The notes under the pieces: generated by a model
What the model was told of the DNA's origin: nothing
The model's input: only the letters and a program-made list of their open reading frames with translations
Databases searched by the model: none
Made by a program: the position numbers and the translations under genes
Source: an uncultured Marinosulfonomonas sp.
GTDB lineage: Bacteria > Pseudomonadota > Alphaproteobacteria > Rhodobacterales > Rhodobacteraceae
Assembly: GCA_947311455.1 (NCBI GenBank)
Contig: CAMZKY010000139.1
Location: 1-10,965, forward strand
Direction of reading: 5' to 3'
DNA length: 10,965 nt
In this document: positions 1 to 6,627 of the stretch, piece after piece
Layout of the letters: each line of letters starts with the position of its first letter
Position numbering within the stretch: position 1 is the stretch's first letter

Positions 1-297
1 TAAAAATTCACGCATGGTGACAGGCAAAACGTGGCCCAAACCCGAAGGCGCAACAAATATCCGCAAATCCCTTCACGGCAAGAACGGCGGAACGTTAGCG
101 GCGGATCTATTTCATTTTTGATCTTGATCAGCGCATCCAGAACCATCGGGCCGCATTTATCCATATCAAGGAAATAGTTATCCACCCGCGGGTTTTTATC
201 ATCATCAGGATTCCAGCGATAAATGCTGAATTTACGGATATTTGTTGCGCCTTCGGGTTTGGGCCACGTTTTGCCTGTCACCATGCGTGAATTTTTA
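1..297. repeat. 63-bp perfect inverted repeat (arms 1-63 and 235-297) within sdhB
   Basis: Position k pairs with 298-k: bases 1-63 are the exact reverse complement of 235-297. The first mismatch is at 64/234; 65-68 pair again and 69/229 does not. The right arm is authentic sdhB coding sequence (codons 8 to about 27). The left arm stands where codons 87 onward should be. The left arm reaches base 1, so it may continue outside the window. The sequence between the arms (64-234) is normal sdhB. A fold-back assembly or amplification chimera at a contig end is the simplest reading; a real inverted duplication breaking sdhB is the alternative. Confidence 0.95.
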
Positions 298-317
298 GGG
301 AGTGTGAGTTCAACCAT
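1..317 (-). CDS. sdhB: Succinate dehydrogenase iron-sulfur subunit SdhB, N-terminal fragment running into a fold-back junction
   Basis: SdhB carries the three Fe-S clusters that pass electrons from SdhA to the membrane quinone site in complex II. The start ATG at 317 follows AAGGAG, which overlaps the sdhA stop codon; the gap to sdhA is 11 bp, so the two are co-transcribed. Codons 1-86 (317 down to 60) read as ordinary alphaproteobacterial SdhB: MVELTLPKNSR at the start, FSIYRWNPD at 30-38, IKIKNEIDP at 64-72 and RRSCREGICG at 77-86. The last stretch holds the first two [2Fe-2S] cysteines, C80 and C85. The expected SCxxN continuation with the third cysteine is absent. From position 59 to 1 the frame stays open but encodes 19 unrelated residues (YLLRLRVWATF...), because this DNA is an inverted copy of the gene's own 5' end. 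Identity is certain; the last 20 codons should not be treated as SdhB. Full-length family members are about 259 aa. Confidence 0.9.
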   Translation of the reverse strand, partial: MVELTLPKNSRMVTGKTWPKPEGATNIRKFSIYRWNPDDDKNPRVDNYFLDMDKCGPMVLDALIKIKNEIDPPLTFRRSCREGICGYLLRLRVWATFCLSPCVNF

Positions 318-328
318 TTTTTATCTCC

Positions 329-2134
329 TTAATACACGCGTTTTTTCGGGGCGATTTTCTTTGGATCAATGCCGCCATCGGCTTTGGATGTCATCGGCTC
401 GATATGCACGGGGCGATAATCAAGCGTGACCTTCGGCCCATCCACCACCGCCAGTGAGTGTTTGCGCCAGTTTTTATCATCGCGATCAGGGTAATCTTCG
501 TGCGCGTGAGCACCGCGGCTTTCTTTGCGGGCTTCGGCGCCAACAATGGTGGCCATGGCGTTTGGCATCAGGTTTGACAGCTCCAGCGTTTCCATCAAAT
601 CCGAATTCCAAACCATAGAACGATCGGTCACTTTCAGATCGTCCATTTTGGCGGCGATGGCTTCCATTTTAACCACGCCTTCGGCCAATGTTTTATCGGT
701 GCGGAACACCGCCGCATCGGCCTGCATGGTTTTTTGCATTTCCAGACGCAGTTCGGCGGTTGGCACGTTTCCGTTTGCATGGCGCAACCCGTCAAACCGA
801 TCAAACGCCGCATCAAGCGAGGCTTGGTTCAGCGTTGGATTGGCTTCTTTCGGGTCAACAATTTCGCCGGCTTTAATCGCGGCAGCGCGCCCAAACACAA
901 CCAGATCAATCAGTGAATTGGAACCCAGACGGTTTGCACCATGCACCGACGCGCTTGCTGCTTCGCCAACGGCCATCAGGCCGGGCACAATCGCATCGGG
1001 ATTGTCTTTGGTGGGGTTCAGAACCTCACCCATATAATTTGTCGGAATACCGCCCATATTGTAATGCACGGTTGGCATCACAGGAATCGGTTCTTTTGTC
1101 AGGTCGACACCGGCGAAAATCTTGGCGCTTTCGGTGATGCCGGGCAGACGCAAGGCCAGGGTTTCGGGCGGCAGATGGCTGAGATTCAGGTGGATATGAT
1201 CCCCTTCCGGCCCCACACCGCGCCCTTCGCGGATTTCCATGGTCATGCAGCGCGAAACCACATCGCGCGACGCCAGATCCTTGTAGGTTGGCGCATAGCG
1301 TTCCATAAAACGCTCGCCTTCGGAATTGGTCAGATACCCGCCTTCGCCGCGCGCACCTTCGGTGATTAATACCCCTGCGCCGTAAACACCAGTGGGGTGG
1401 AACTGCACAAACTCCATATCCTGAAGCGGCAAACCTTGCCGTGCCACCATACCGTTACCATCACCCGTGCAGGTGTGGGCCGATGTGGCACTAAAGAACG
1501 CGCGCCCGTAACCGCCCGTGGCCAGAACAACCATCTTGGCGTTGAACACATGCATGGTGCCGTCGTCCAGTTTCCACGCAACGATGCCCTGACATTTACC
1601 ATCTTCCGACATGATCAGATCAGTGGCGAAATATTCAATATAAAATTCGGCGTTATGCTTTAACGATTGCCCATACAGGGTGTGCAACATGGCGTGGCCG
1701 GTGCGATCGGCAGCGGCGCAGGTGCGTTGCACAGGCGGGCCTTCACCAAATTCGGTGGTGTGGCCGCCAAACGGGCGCTGATAGATGGTTCCGTTTTCAT
1801 TGCGCGAAAACGGCACGCCGTAATGTTCCAGCTCATAAACTGCTTTGGGGGCTTCACGCGCGAGGTATTCCATCGCGTCCATGTCGCCCAGCCAGTCAGA
1901 GCCTTTGATTGTGTCATACATGTGCCATTGCCAGTGATCCGGCCCCATGTTTGACAGCGACGCGGCAATACCGCCTTGCGCCGCAACAGTGTGCGAACGG
2001 GTCGGGAAAACCTTGGTTACACAGGCGGTGCGCAACCCTTGTTCTGCCATACCCAATGTGGCGCGCAAACCTGCGCCGCCCGCGCCAACAACCACAACAT
2101 CATAATCGTGGGTTTCATATTCATATGCAGCCAT
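329..2134 (-). CDS. sdhA: Succinate dehydrogenase flavoprotein subunit SdhA
   Basis: SdhA is the catalytic subunit of complex II; it oxidises succinate to fumarate with covalently bound FAD on the cytoplasmic face of the inner membrane. The protein is 601 aa from the ATG at 2134, the usual length in this group. Visible signatures are the FAD dinucleotide fold GAGGAG (17-22), the flavin-linking histidine in RSHTVAAQGG (H48), QFHPTG (H246), ITEGARGEGG (E259) and the active-site arginine in KDLASRDVV (R290). These correspond to E. coli H45, H242, E255 and R286. An in-frame ATG lies 20 codons upstream, at 2194, but that extension runs into sdhD, has no homology look, and the ATG at 2134 has GGAGAG about 7 bp before it. 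The gap to the sdhD stop is 16 bp. It is the third gene of sdhCDAB. Confidence 0.98.
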   Translation of the reverse strand: MAAYEYETHDYDVVVVGAGGAGLRATLGMAEQGLRTACVTKVFPTRSHTVAAQGGIAASLSNMGPDHWQWHMYDTIKGSDWLGDMDAMEYLAREAPKAVYELEHYGVPFSRNENGTIYQRPFGGHTTEFGEGPPVQRTCAAADRTGHAMLHTLYGQSLKHNAEFYIEYFATDLIMSEDGKCQGIVAWKLDDGTMHVFNAKMVVLATGGYGRAFFSATSAHTCTGDGNGMVARQGLPLQDMEFVQFHPTGVYGAGVLITEGARGEGGYLTNSEGERFMERYAPTYKDLASRDVVSRCMTMEIREGRGVGPEGDHIHLNLSHLPPETLALRLPGITESAKIFAGVDLTKEPIPVMPTVHYNMGGIPTNYMGEVLNPTKDNPDAIVPGLMAVGEAASASVHGANRLGSNSLIDLVVFGRAAAIKAGEIVDPKEANPTLNQASLDAAFDRFDGLRHANGNVPTAELRLEMQKTMQADAAVFRTDKTLAEGVVKMEAIAAKMDDLKVTDRSMVWNSDLMETLELSNLMPNAMATIVGAEARKESRGAHAHEDYPDRDDKNWRKHSLAVVDGPKVTLDYRPVHIEPMTSKADGGIDPKKIAPKKRVY

Positions 2135-2150
2135 CGTATCTCTCCGAAAA

Positions 2151-2531
2151 TCAGGCGCCAAAAGCGATTTTGGCAACAGAGAACACGGCAACAATTGTCG
2201 TCATTCCCCAAAACAGTTTGTTCAACAAAAGCAAACGCACTTGGCGGCGGCGATAATGAACATAATCTTCTATGACGATTTGAATGCCTTGCGTAATGTG
2301 GTGACACACAACAATGAAAAACATAATCGCAACCAGAGCATTAAACGAGCTTGAATAGGTCTCCAAAACCGCCTCGCGCCCCGCACCCAGGCTTTTCATA
2401 AAAGGAAACAAAAAACCGATGGTTAAAGGGATCAGCGCAATCGCAGTGATGCGCTGCAAAACCCAGTGTTTCATACCGTCTTCGGCAACACCAAGACCCG
2501 CAACACGTTTTCTATCAGTTAAGTATGACAT
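2151..2531 (-). CDS. sdhD: Succinate dehydrogenase membrane anchor subunit SdhD
   Basis: SdhD is the second membrane anchor of complex II and helps bind heme b and ubiquinone. The protein is 126 aa with three hydrophobic segments (about 26-46, 62-85, 102-124). The stretch CHHITQGIQIVIEDY (76-90) fits the anchor motif. H78 is placed like the E. coli SdhD heme ligand H71, and D89-Y90 like the quinone-site D82-Y83. Its ATG overlaps the sdhC stop by one base (TAATG), so translation is probably coupled, with a G-run just upstream as ribosome site. SdhD is poorly conserved in sequence; the call rests on the motif plus its place between sdhC and sdhA. Confidence 0.95.
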   Translation of the reverse strand: MSYLTDRKRVAGLGVAEDGMKHWVLQRITAIALIPLTIGFLFPFMKSLGAGREAVLETYSSSFNALVAIMFFIVVCHHITQGIQIVIEDYVHYRRRQVRLLLLNKLFWGMTTIVAVFSVAKIAFGA

Positions 2532-2926
2532 TATAGCCCCCCAAATACATAGATCAGGCTGGCGGTTGTTGCGATCAGCGTGGCGACGATTGCAATCCTA
2601 CCGGATTTTTGAACCTGAATTTTGCTCATTGCCAAACCCGCATCCCATTTAAGGTGGCGAATGCCATTAAAGAAATGGAACCAAAACGCCAGCAACGATC
2701 CGCCAAGGATCAAAATACCGAACCACGAGGTTAAAAACCCATCAACCATGTTGAAATAGGCGTCGCTGGTTCCAGCGGCCAAAAACCACCAGACAATCAG
2801 TATCAGCGCCAAGGCCATACCCACGCCGGTGATCCGATGCACAATAGACAAGACAGAGGTAATCTGCGGACGATAAATTTGTAAATGCGGCGAGGTCGGG
2901 CGCTTGCCCTGTTGAGCGTTTGACAT
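2531..2926 (-). CDS. sdhC: Succinate dehydrogenase cytochrome b556 subunit SdhC
   Basis: SdhC is the first membrane anchor of complex II; with SdhD it holds heme b and the ubiquinone site. The protein is 131 aa with three membrane segments (about 32-51, 66-86, 109-130). RPTSPHLQIYRPQ at 9-21 is the typical N-terminal signature. S27, H30 and R31 in SIVHRITG coincide in number and context with E. coli S27, H30 and R31 at the quinone site. HFFNGIRHLKWD (84-95) contains H84, equivalent to the E. coli heme ligand H84. The ATG at 2926 follows AAAGGG at about 9 bp. This is the first gene of sdhCDAB, and its upstream region carries the paired palindromes described separately. Confidence 0.97.
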   Translation of the reverse strand: MSNAQQGKRPTSPHLQIYRPQITSVLSIVHRITGVGMALALILIVWWFLAAGTSDAYFNMVDGFLTSWFGILILGGSLLAFWFHFFNGIRHLKWDAGLAMSKIQVQKSGRIAIVATLIATTASLIYVFGGL

Positions 2927-3014
2927 AAACGGAACCCTTTCAGGTGGTTTGTTCTTTTAGTTTGTTACATCTATCAATAGCGACTTTTTGTCCCGAGTCA
3001 CGTAGGCAGCACGA

Positions 3015-3034
3015 TGTTAGCGCAAAAAAACCGT
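3015..3034. promoter_or_regulatory. GTTAG-CGC-A7-CCGT element before sdhC, shared with sucC
   Basis: Plus-strand bases 3021-3034 read CGCAAAAAAACCGT, matching 9697-9710 upstream of sucC at 13 of 14 positions. The preceding GTTAG here corresponds to GTTACA there, with a one-base offset. Bases 3015-3028 (TGTTAGCGCAAAAA) also match a symmetrical LacI-type operator TGTTAGCGCTAACA at 12 of 14. The element lies between the paired palindromes and sdhC, and its orientation relative to the gene is opposite to that at sucC. Confidence 0.5.
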
Positions 3035-3058
3035 AAGTTTTTGAATTTTTTTCCTCTT

Positions 3059-3089
3059 TGTGATCACGATTGTAAAAAGTGTGATCACA
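3059..3089 (-). promoter_or_regulatory. Paired palindromic operator, two TGTGATCACA sites 21 bp apart, before sdhC
   Basis: In plus-strand terms the sites are TGTGATCACG (3059-3068, one mismatch at the last base) and TGTGATCACA (3080-3089, perfect). Their starts are 21 bp apart, two helical turns, so bound dimers would face the same side of the DNA. The second site is flanked by AAAAAG and AATTTTT, extending the dyad to 22 bp with one mismatched pair. The distal edge nearly touches the DUF4344 stop codon (3094). The same architecture precedes sucC (9633-9663). A GntR-type regulator is plausible; the binding protein is not shown by the sequence. Confidence 0.75.
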
Positions 3090-3093
3090 ATTT

Positions 3094-3945
3094 TTATTTT
3101 TGCCCATCACGATACAGATCATCTATGTAATTGGTGCAAATTGTGATCTTTTTACGACCCGAGGCATAAAAGGCATAAAACTGTCGATCGCGCCCACACC
3201 GTTTTATCGAAATCCGGAGTTTGGCAGGAAGCTGATAATTTCTATTAAACGCGATAACTTCGCGCTCGATCAATTCTGCGGCCTTGATTTGTAGATCGGT
3301 GCGCACTGATTGTTGAATATGGATATCATGGCCTTTGGCACGCGCATGCAGCCGATCAATAACCGGCTTCCACGCGTGGACGGCCAGCTCGTATTCTTCT
3401 TTGCAAAACTCGGCGCGATGATCCGGCAGCTTCATTTCTTTGGCAAAGTCTTTTCGTGCTTTTGGATCAGCGCCATACGTTAGACACACCACATTATAAT
3501 AACGTTGCATATCCGGCCCATGTTCATCGGCCCAATCCCATTCACGGCCCTTTTTCACCCGTGCAAGATAATCAAATTCAAATCCAAGCGCCGCACCACG
3601 ATTGATCCGCAACGCCTCGTTGTCGGAATACATAGCCTCAACCATTATCACGCTAAACACATCCGCCGCGTCTTCTTGTTGGCCGTAAACCGGAAGATCC
3701 ATAAAATCGATCAGTGCATGGGCCATTTCATGATAGACGGTGGAAAGGATATTGTTGCGCATAAATTCGAAGCCGCGCGGATTTAAGGCGATTTCTTCAA
3801 GGCCGCTGTCTTTGCGCAGGCTTTCCTTATCTCTTTTACGATCACTATCTTTTTGCTCGTTTTCGGTTTGATTATTTGTCCCGCGTGCCCAGTTCGGGCC
3901 AGAAAACACCAACGACAGTATTAGAATAAGGACAAGATTTTTCAT
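3094..3945 (-). CDS. Predicted exported zinc metallopeptidase, DUF4344 family
   Basis: The protein is 283 aa. Residues 1-21 form a signal peptide: a KN start, a hydrophobic core to about 15, then SGPNWARG. A highly charged linker rich in K/R/D/E and Q/N follows (22-50). The zinc motif HEMAH is at 72-76 and GQQEDAADVFS at 88-98, where E91 probably supplies the third metal ligand, as in DUF4344 (putative metallopeptidase) proteins. DEHGPDMQRYYNVVC, starting near 140, is another family-like block. The substrate is unknown; action in the periplasm is inferred from the signal peptide. It lies 47 bp after mch on the same strand and its stop abuts the sdhC operator. No clear Shine-Dalgarno precedes the ATG at 3945, and TTGACA lies 30-35 bp upstream. 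Nothing links it to carbon metabolism apart from position. Confidence 0.8.
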   Translation of the reverse strand: MKNLVLILILSLVFSGPNWARGTNNQTENEQKDSDRKRDKESLRKDSGLEEIALNPRGFEFMRNNILSTVYHEMAHALIDFMDLPVYGQQEDAADVFSVIMVEAMYSDNEALRINRGAALGFEFDYLARVKKGREWDWADEHGPDMQRYYNVVCLTYGADPKARKDFAKEMKLPDHRAEFCKEEYELAVHAWKPVIDRLHARAKGHDIHIQQSVRTDLQIKAAELIEREVIAFNRNYQLPAKLRISIKRCGRDRQFYAFYASGRKKITICTNYIDDLYRDGQK

Positions 3946-3950
3946 ACGTG

Positions 3951-3980
3951 ATTAGGGTCGGATCAAAGGGGTTATGTCAA
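3951..3980 (-). promoter_or_regulatory. Possible promoter for the DUF4344 gene, giving a nearly leaderless mRNA
   Basis: On the minus strand a perfect TTGACA (3980-3975) is followed after 18 bp by CCTAAT (3956-3951, four of six matches to TATAAT). Transcription would start close to the ATG at 3945. That would make a leaderless or near-leaderless message and agrees with the absence of a ribosome binding site there. The -10 is weak, and read-through from mch is equally possible. Confidence 0.3.
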
Positions 3981-3992
3981 GTCAGGAAACCG

Positions 3993-5021
3993 TCAGCTTG
4001 GCATCAACGCCCAGTAATCCAGATCAAGCAACACATCGGGGTTATATTTCCCGTCATCCCCTTTCAGCTCAAACGCCGCGCCTTTGGTGGCCACTGTTCT
4101 TAGGCGGATTGCGCCAACATTCGGGGCTGTGGTTGGCGCGATATCCAGCACCTCGGACCAAGCGCGCACTGTATCACCCGCAAAGCACGGATTGGCGTGC
4201 GCCCCGGCGTTGATCGCCACCATCATTTGCGCGTTAGCAAGGCCATTAAAACTAAGGGCGCGGGCCATGGAAATGATGTGGCCGCCATAAATCAGACGCC
4301 TGCCATCAGGTCGCGCACTGGCGTCGAAATGCACCTTACTGGTGTTTTGCCACAGACGTGTTGCCAGCATGTGTTCGGCTTCCTCGATTGTAACGCCATC
4401 CACATGGTCTATCTTTTCACCTACGGAATAATCCGATAGGCGGTACGGCTCTCCAGCGGCAGAAAAATCATAACCGGAAAAATCAAGCCCCTTGGGGATC
4501 ACCAGTTGCTCGGCAGCCACAGATTTGGCCAATTCGGGGATCACTGTTTCGGGGGCAGCGGCATCCAGATCACGCTTTTTCACCATCACCCAACGCACAT
4601 ATTCAAGCACCGCGTCACCGTGCTGGTTACGCCCTGTTGTGCGCACATAAACCACACCGTTTTTACCGCTAGAGTTTTGCTTTAATCCGATGATTTCACT
4701 GGATGAATTCAACGTATCCCCCGCATATACCGGCGCCAGCCACCGACCCTCGCCGTAGCCCAGATTGGCCACCGCATTCAAGGAAATATCCGGCACGGTT
4801 TTGCCAAACACCATGTGAAAGGTGATCAGATCATCCATCGGAGCGGCGGGCAAGCCACAGGCGCGGGCAAATTCATCGGACGACGCCATCGCGTGGCGCG
4901 CAGGATAGAGCGCGTGATACATCGCGCGCTCGCCCCCTGACACGGTGCGCGGCACCGCATGGGAGATCACGTCGCCCAGTTTGTAGTCTTCAAAAAAACG
5001 CCCCGCCGTGGTTTTACTCAT
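3993..5021 (-). CDS. mch: Mesaconyl-CoA hydratase (beta-methylmalyl-CoA dehydratase), double MaoC-like
   Basis: This enzyme hydrates mesaconyl-C1-CoA to beta-methylmalyl-CoA in the ethylmalonyl-CoA pathway, which replaces the glyoxylate shunt for acetate growth in many alphaproteobacteria. The protein is 342 aa with two hot-dog halves. The first (about 1-150) contains FFEDYKLGDVISH, RTVSGGERAMYHALYP and GYGEGRWLAPVYAGDTL. The second (about 195-340) contains VDGVTIEEAEHMLATRLWQNTSKVHFD in part (near 207-233), YGGHIISMARALSFNG (245-260) and NAGAHANPCFAGDTV (271-285), with H231, H248 and H275 as candidate active-site residues. Length and order match Mch of R. sphaeroides, which also lies beside sdh. 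Its ATG overlaps the DUF1737 stop by one base, so translation is probably coupled. The symbol is also used for an unrelated methanogen cyclohydrolase. Confidence 0.92.
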   Translation of the reverse strand: MSKTTAGRFFEDYKLGDVISHAVPRTVSGGERAMYHALYPARHAMASSDEFARACGLPAAPMDDLITFHMVFGKTVPDISLNAVANLGYGEGRWLAPVYAGDTLNSSSEIIGLKQNSSGKNGVVYVRTTGRNQHGDAVLEYVRWVMVKKRDLDAAAPETVIPELAKSVAAEQLVIPKGLDFSGYDFSAAGEPYRLSDYSVGEKIDHVDGVTIEEAEHMLATRLWQNTSKVHFDASARPDGRRLIYGGHIISMARALSFNGLANAQMMVAINAGAHANPCFAGDTVRAWSEVLDIAPTTAPNVGAIRLRTVATKGAAFELKGDDGKYNPDVLLDLDYWALMPS

Positions 5022-5224
5022 TACATCTGCCCCAATTTTACATCGCGTGAATACGCGCCTTCGGCCTCTTTTGTGACCGCTTGCCCACAGCGCATCACGC
5101 CATTTGCCGCGTCAAACGCATAGGTCGGATTGCCGTATAATTCCCAGCCTTTGTTCAAGGCCTCGGTTACTTTGTGACAAAAATCGGCAGTGTCGTCTTC
5201 GGTTAGAAATCGGTAAATCTTCAT
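5021..5224 (-). CDS. Small DUF1737 protein
   Basis: A 67-aa soluble protein of the DUF1737 type. It opens MKIYRFLTEDDTADFCHKV, followed by LNKGWELYGNPTYAF (23-37), the GW-L-GNP core typical of this family of short proteins. No catalytic motif is evident and its function is unknown. It overlaps the nnrU-like stop by four bases (ATGA) and its own stop overlaps the mch ATG by one base, with AGGA about 9 bp before its start. This tight packing means it is co-translated with both neighbours. A similar small gene precedes mch in related Rhodobacteraceae, which suggests but does not prove a role tied to that pathway. Confidence 0.85.
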   Translation of the reverse strand: MKIYRFLTEDDTADFCHKVTEALNKGWELYGNPTYAFDAANGVMRCGQAVTKEAEGAYSRDVKLGQM

Positions 5225-5778
5225 CCGTATGATCCTAAAAATGGGTTATGCCCCAGCCATATATGGATGCCGACAGCAATGCCATACACAACCAGCGCAA
5301 TGATCAGGTTTTTCGCGTCCTTGGCCCATGGCCCGGGTTTAGGGCGATCCCAGCCGCTTTCGGCGCGGTTGATCAGCATCATTTGCACCAAAGCCCAAAA
5401 CAGCATGCCGCCAAACAGCACAATCGAGGCGCTATCGCCGTTTACCAGTAAATGCGCCACGGCCCACACCACAGCCCCCCACAACATCGGGTGGCGGATC
5501 ATTGAGGCCACGCGGCCGTTCACCTTGCCAGCCCCCAACAGGAACATAGAAACCAGCATCAGTAGATTGTTGAAATGCCTCATGCCCGCCAACGGCGTGT
5601 AAACCGTTTTAAATTCGGCACTGCGATAGCCGATCACCATCAAAACCAGTGAAACCAGAAGCAGGAGGGCAACAATACCTTTGCCTTTATCCCCCAGTGA
5701 CACCCGCATATCCGGCAACAGCCGTTTGAAAAAATGCGGCGCAATCCACAGCACCACACCAATTATAAGTAAAATCAT
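5221..5778 (-). CDS. NnrU-family integral membrane protein
   Basis: A 185-aa inner-membrane protein with about five to six hydrophobic segments (roughly 1-18, 34-51, 69-84, 98-114, 117-136, 152-173). RHPMLWG (95-101) and AVAHLLVNGD (106-115) are the conserved histidine-bearing motifs of the NnrU family, which also includes the plant 15-cis-zeta-carotene isomerase; H96 and H109 are candidate heme or metal ligands. The name comes from a gene near nitrite/nitric oxide reductase clusters, but nothing here concerns denitrification, so that function should not be transferred. It starts 3 bp after mcl2 ends, with AAGGA inside the mcl2 tail as ribosome site, and overlaps the next gene by four bases. 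Confidence 0.85.
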   Translation of the reverse strand: MILLIIGVVLWIAPHFFKRLLPDMRVSLGDKGKGIVALLLLVSLVLMVIGYRSAEFKTVYTPLAGMRHFNNLLMLVSMFLLGAGKVNGRVASMIRHPMLWGAVVWAVAHLLVNGDSASIVLFGGMLFWALVQMMLINRAESGWDRPKPGPWAKDAKNLIIALVVYGIAVGIHIWLGHNPFLGSYG

Positions 5779-5781
5779 TCT

Positions 5782-6627
5782 TTATCCTTCCATGGCCGAA
5801 ATGGCCCGCGCTTTGGCAAGTATCTGTTGGGCGGTGACGATATGCAAGTTCTCGACGATCTTTCCATCTACAACCGCAACACCTTGTCCCGACGCCTCTG
5901 CGCGTGAAAATGCCTCGATTTGGCGGTTTGCCAGATCGATTTCATCCTCTGACGGGGCAAAGGCGAAATTGGCCACGGCCAGTTGCGCAGGGTGGATCAG
6001 GGTTTTGCCGTCAAAGCCCATATCGCGCCCCTGTTCACATTCGGCGCGCAAACCGTCATCATCCTTGAACGCATTATAAACCCCGTCGACAATTGCGATT
6101 CCATGGGTTTTGGCGGCCAGCAAACACATCTGTAAGCTGGTGATCAATGGCAAACGATCGGCGCGAAAACGGGTGTTTAGATCCTTGGCCAGATCATTGG
6201 TGCCCATCACCATGCCCGTTAATCGCGGATGCGCGGCGATTTCAGCGGCATTCAAAATTCCTTGTGGCGTTTCCATCATTGCCCAGATCGGCGTGTCCGG
6301 CACCAGCGCCGCCAGCGCGTCTACATCCGCCGCCGCATTCACCTTGGGCAACAACACCGCGTCGGCATTCGCAACCACGGCAGCGTCTTTGGCCCCCCAT
6401 TCAGTATCCAACCCGTTGATCCGCACGATTTTCATCCGTTGGCCATAATCATCCGTCAGCGCGGTTTTCAGCATGTCGCGCGCCGCACCTTTTTCACCCA
6501 CAGCCACCGCATCTTCCAGATCAAAGATGATCGCATCGGTGGCCAGGCCTTTGGCCTTTTCCAATGCGCGTTCTTTAGAAGCGGGAATATAAAGAACCGA
6601 GCGAAGCGGGTGATTGTTTTGATTCAT
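5782..6627 (-). CDS. mcl2: (3S)-malyl-CoA thioesterase, CitE-like HpcH/HpaI-family protein
   Basis: In R. sphaeroides Mcl2 hydrolyses (3S)-malyl-CoA, made by the lyase Mcl1 from glyoxylate and acetyl-CoA, to malate; together they give apparent malate synthase activity. The protein is 281 aa from the ATG at 6627, which follows AAAGGT. An open frame continues 56 codons upstream but is Cys-rich and unlike the family. Motifs: RSVLYIPA (9-16), FDLEDAV (35-41), VRINGLD (68-74, substrate arginine R69), LLPKV (92-96), MMETPQGI (117-124, metal ligand E119), MGTNDLAKD (141-149, D145) and DGKTLIHPAQ (206-215). This is a complete CitE/malyl-CoA lyase-type TIM barrel. The choice of thioesterase over lyase rests mainly on its short length and conserved place upstream of nnrU-DUF1737-mch. 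It is the first gene of that operon. Confidence 0.85.
   Translation of the reverse strand: MNQNNHPLRSVLYIPASKERALEKAKGLATDAIIFDLEDAVAVGEKGAARDMLKTALTDDYGQRMKIVRINGLDTEWGAKDAAVVANADAVLLPKVNAAADVDALAALVPDTPIWAMMETPQGILNAAEIAAHPRLTGMVMGTNDLAKDLNTRFRADRLPLITSLQMCLLAAKTHGIAIVDGVYNAFKDDDGLRAECEQGRDMGFDGKTLIHPAQLAVANFAFAPSEDEIDLANRQIEAFSRAEASGQGVAVVDGKIVENLHIVTAQQILAKARAISAMEG

Larger units (their letters stand above)
2927..3093 (-). promoter_or_regulatory. sdhCDAB upstream regulatory region
   Basis: This 167-bp gap separates the DUF4344 stop codon from the sdhC ATG. It holds two TGTGATCACA-type palindromes (3059-3089), a GTTA/CG-A7-CCGT element (3015-3034) and, near the gene, the sdhC ribosome site AAAGGG. 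I could not place a convincing -35/-10 pair. A TACAAT hexamer in the gene orientation sits between the two palindromes but has no matching -35 at normal spacing. The palindromes end 133 bp before the ATG, a distance compatible with activator binding upstream of a promoter, but the transcription start is unknown. Confidence 0.7.

Noticed and set aside
525..1369. Long open frames on the plus strand across sdhA, and similar antisense frames over mch, mcl2, mdh and sucC
   Set aside because: They mirror strongly coding genes, lack ribosome sites and family features, and are explained by codon bias of the true gene.
2135..2194. A 20-codon N-terminal extension of sdhA starting at 2194
   Set aside because: It would run into the end of sdhD, has no SdhA-like sequence, and the ATG at 2134 has its own GGAGAG and gives the normal 601-aa length.
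3059..3089. CRP or FNR binding sites
   Set aside because: CRP needs TGTGA-N6-TCACA and FNR TTGAT-N4-ATCAA. Here the half-sites abut directly as TGTGATCACA, a different 10-bp dyad.
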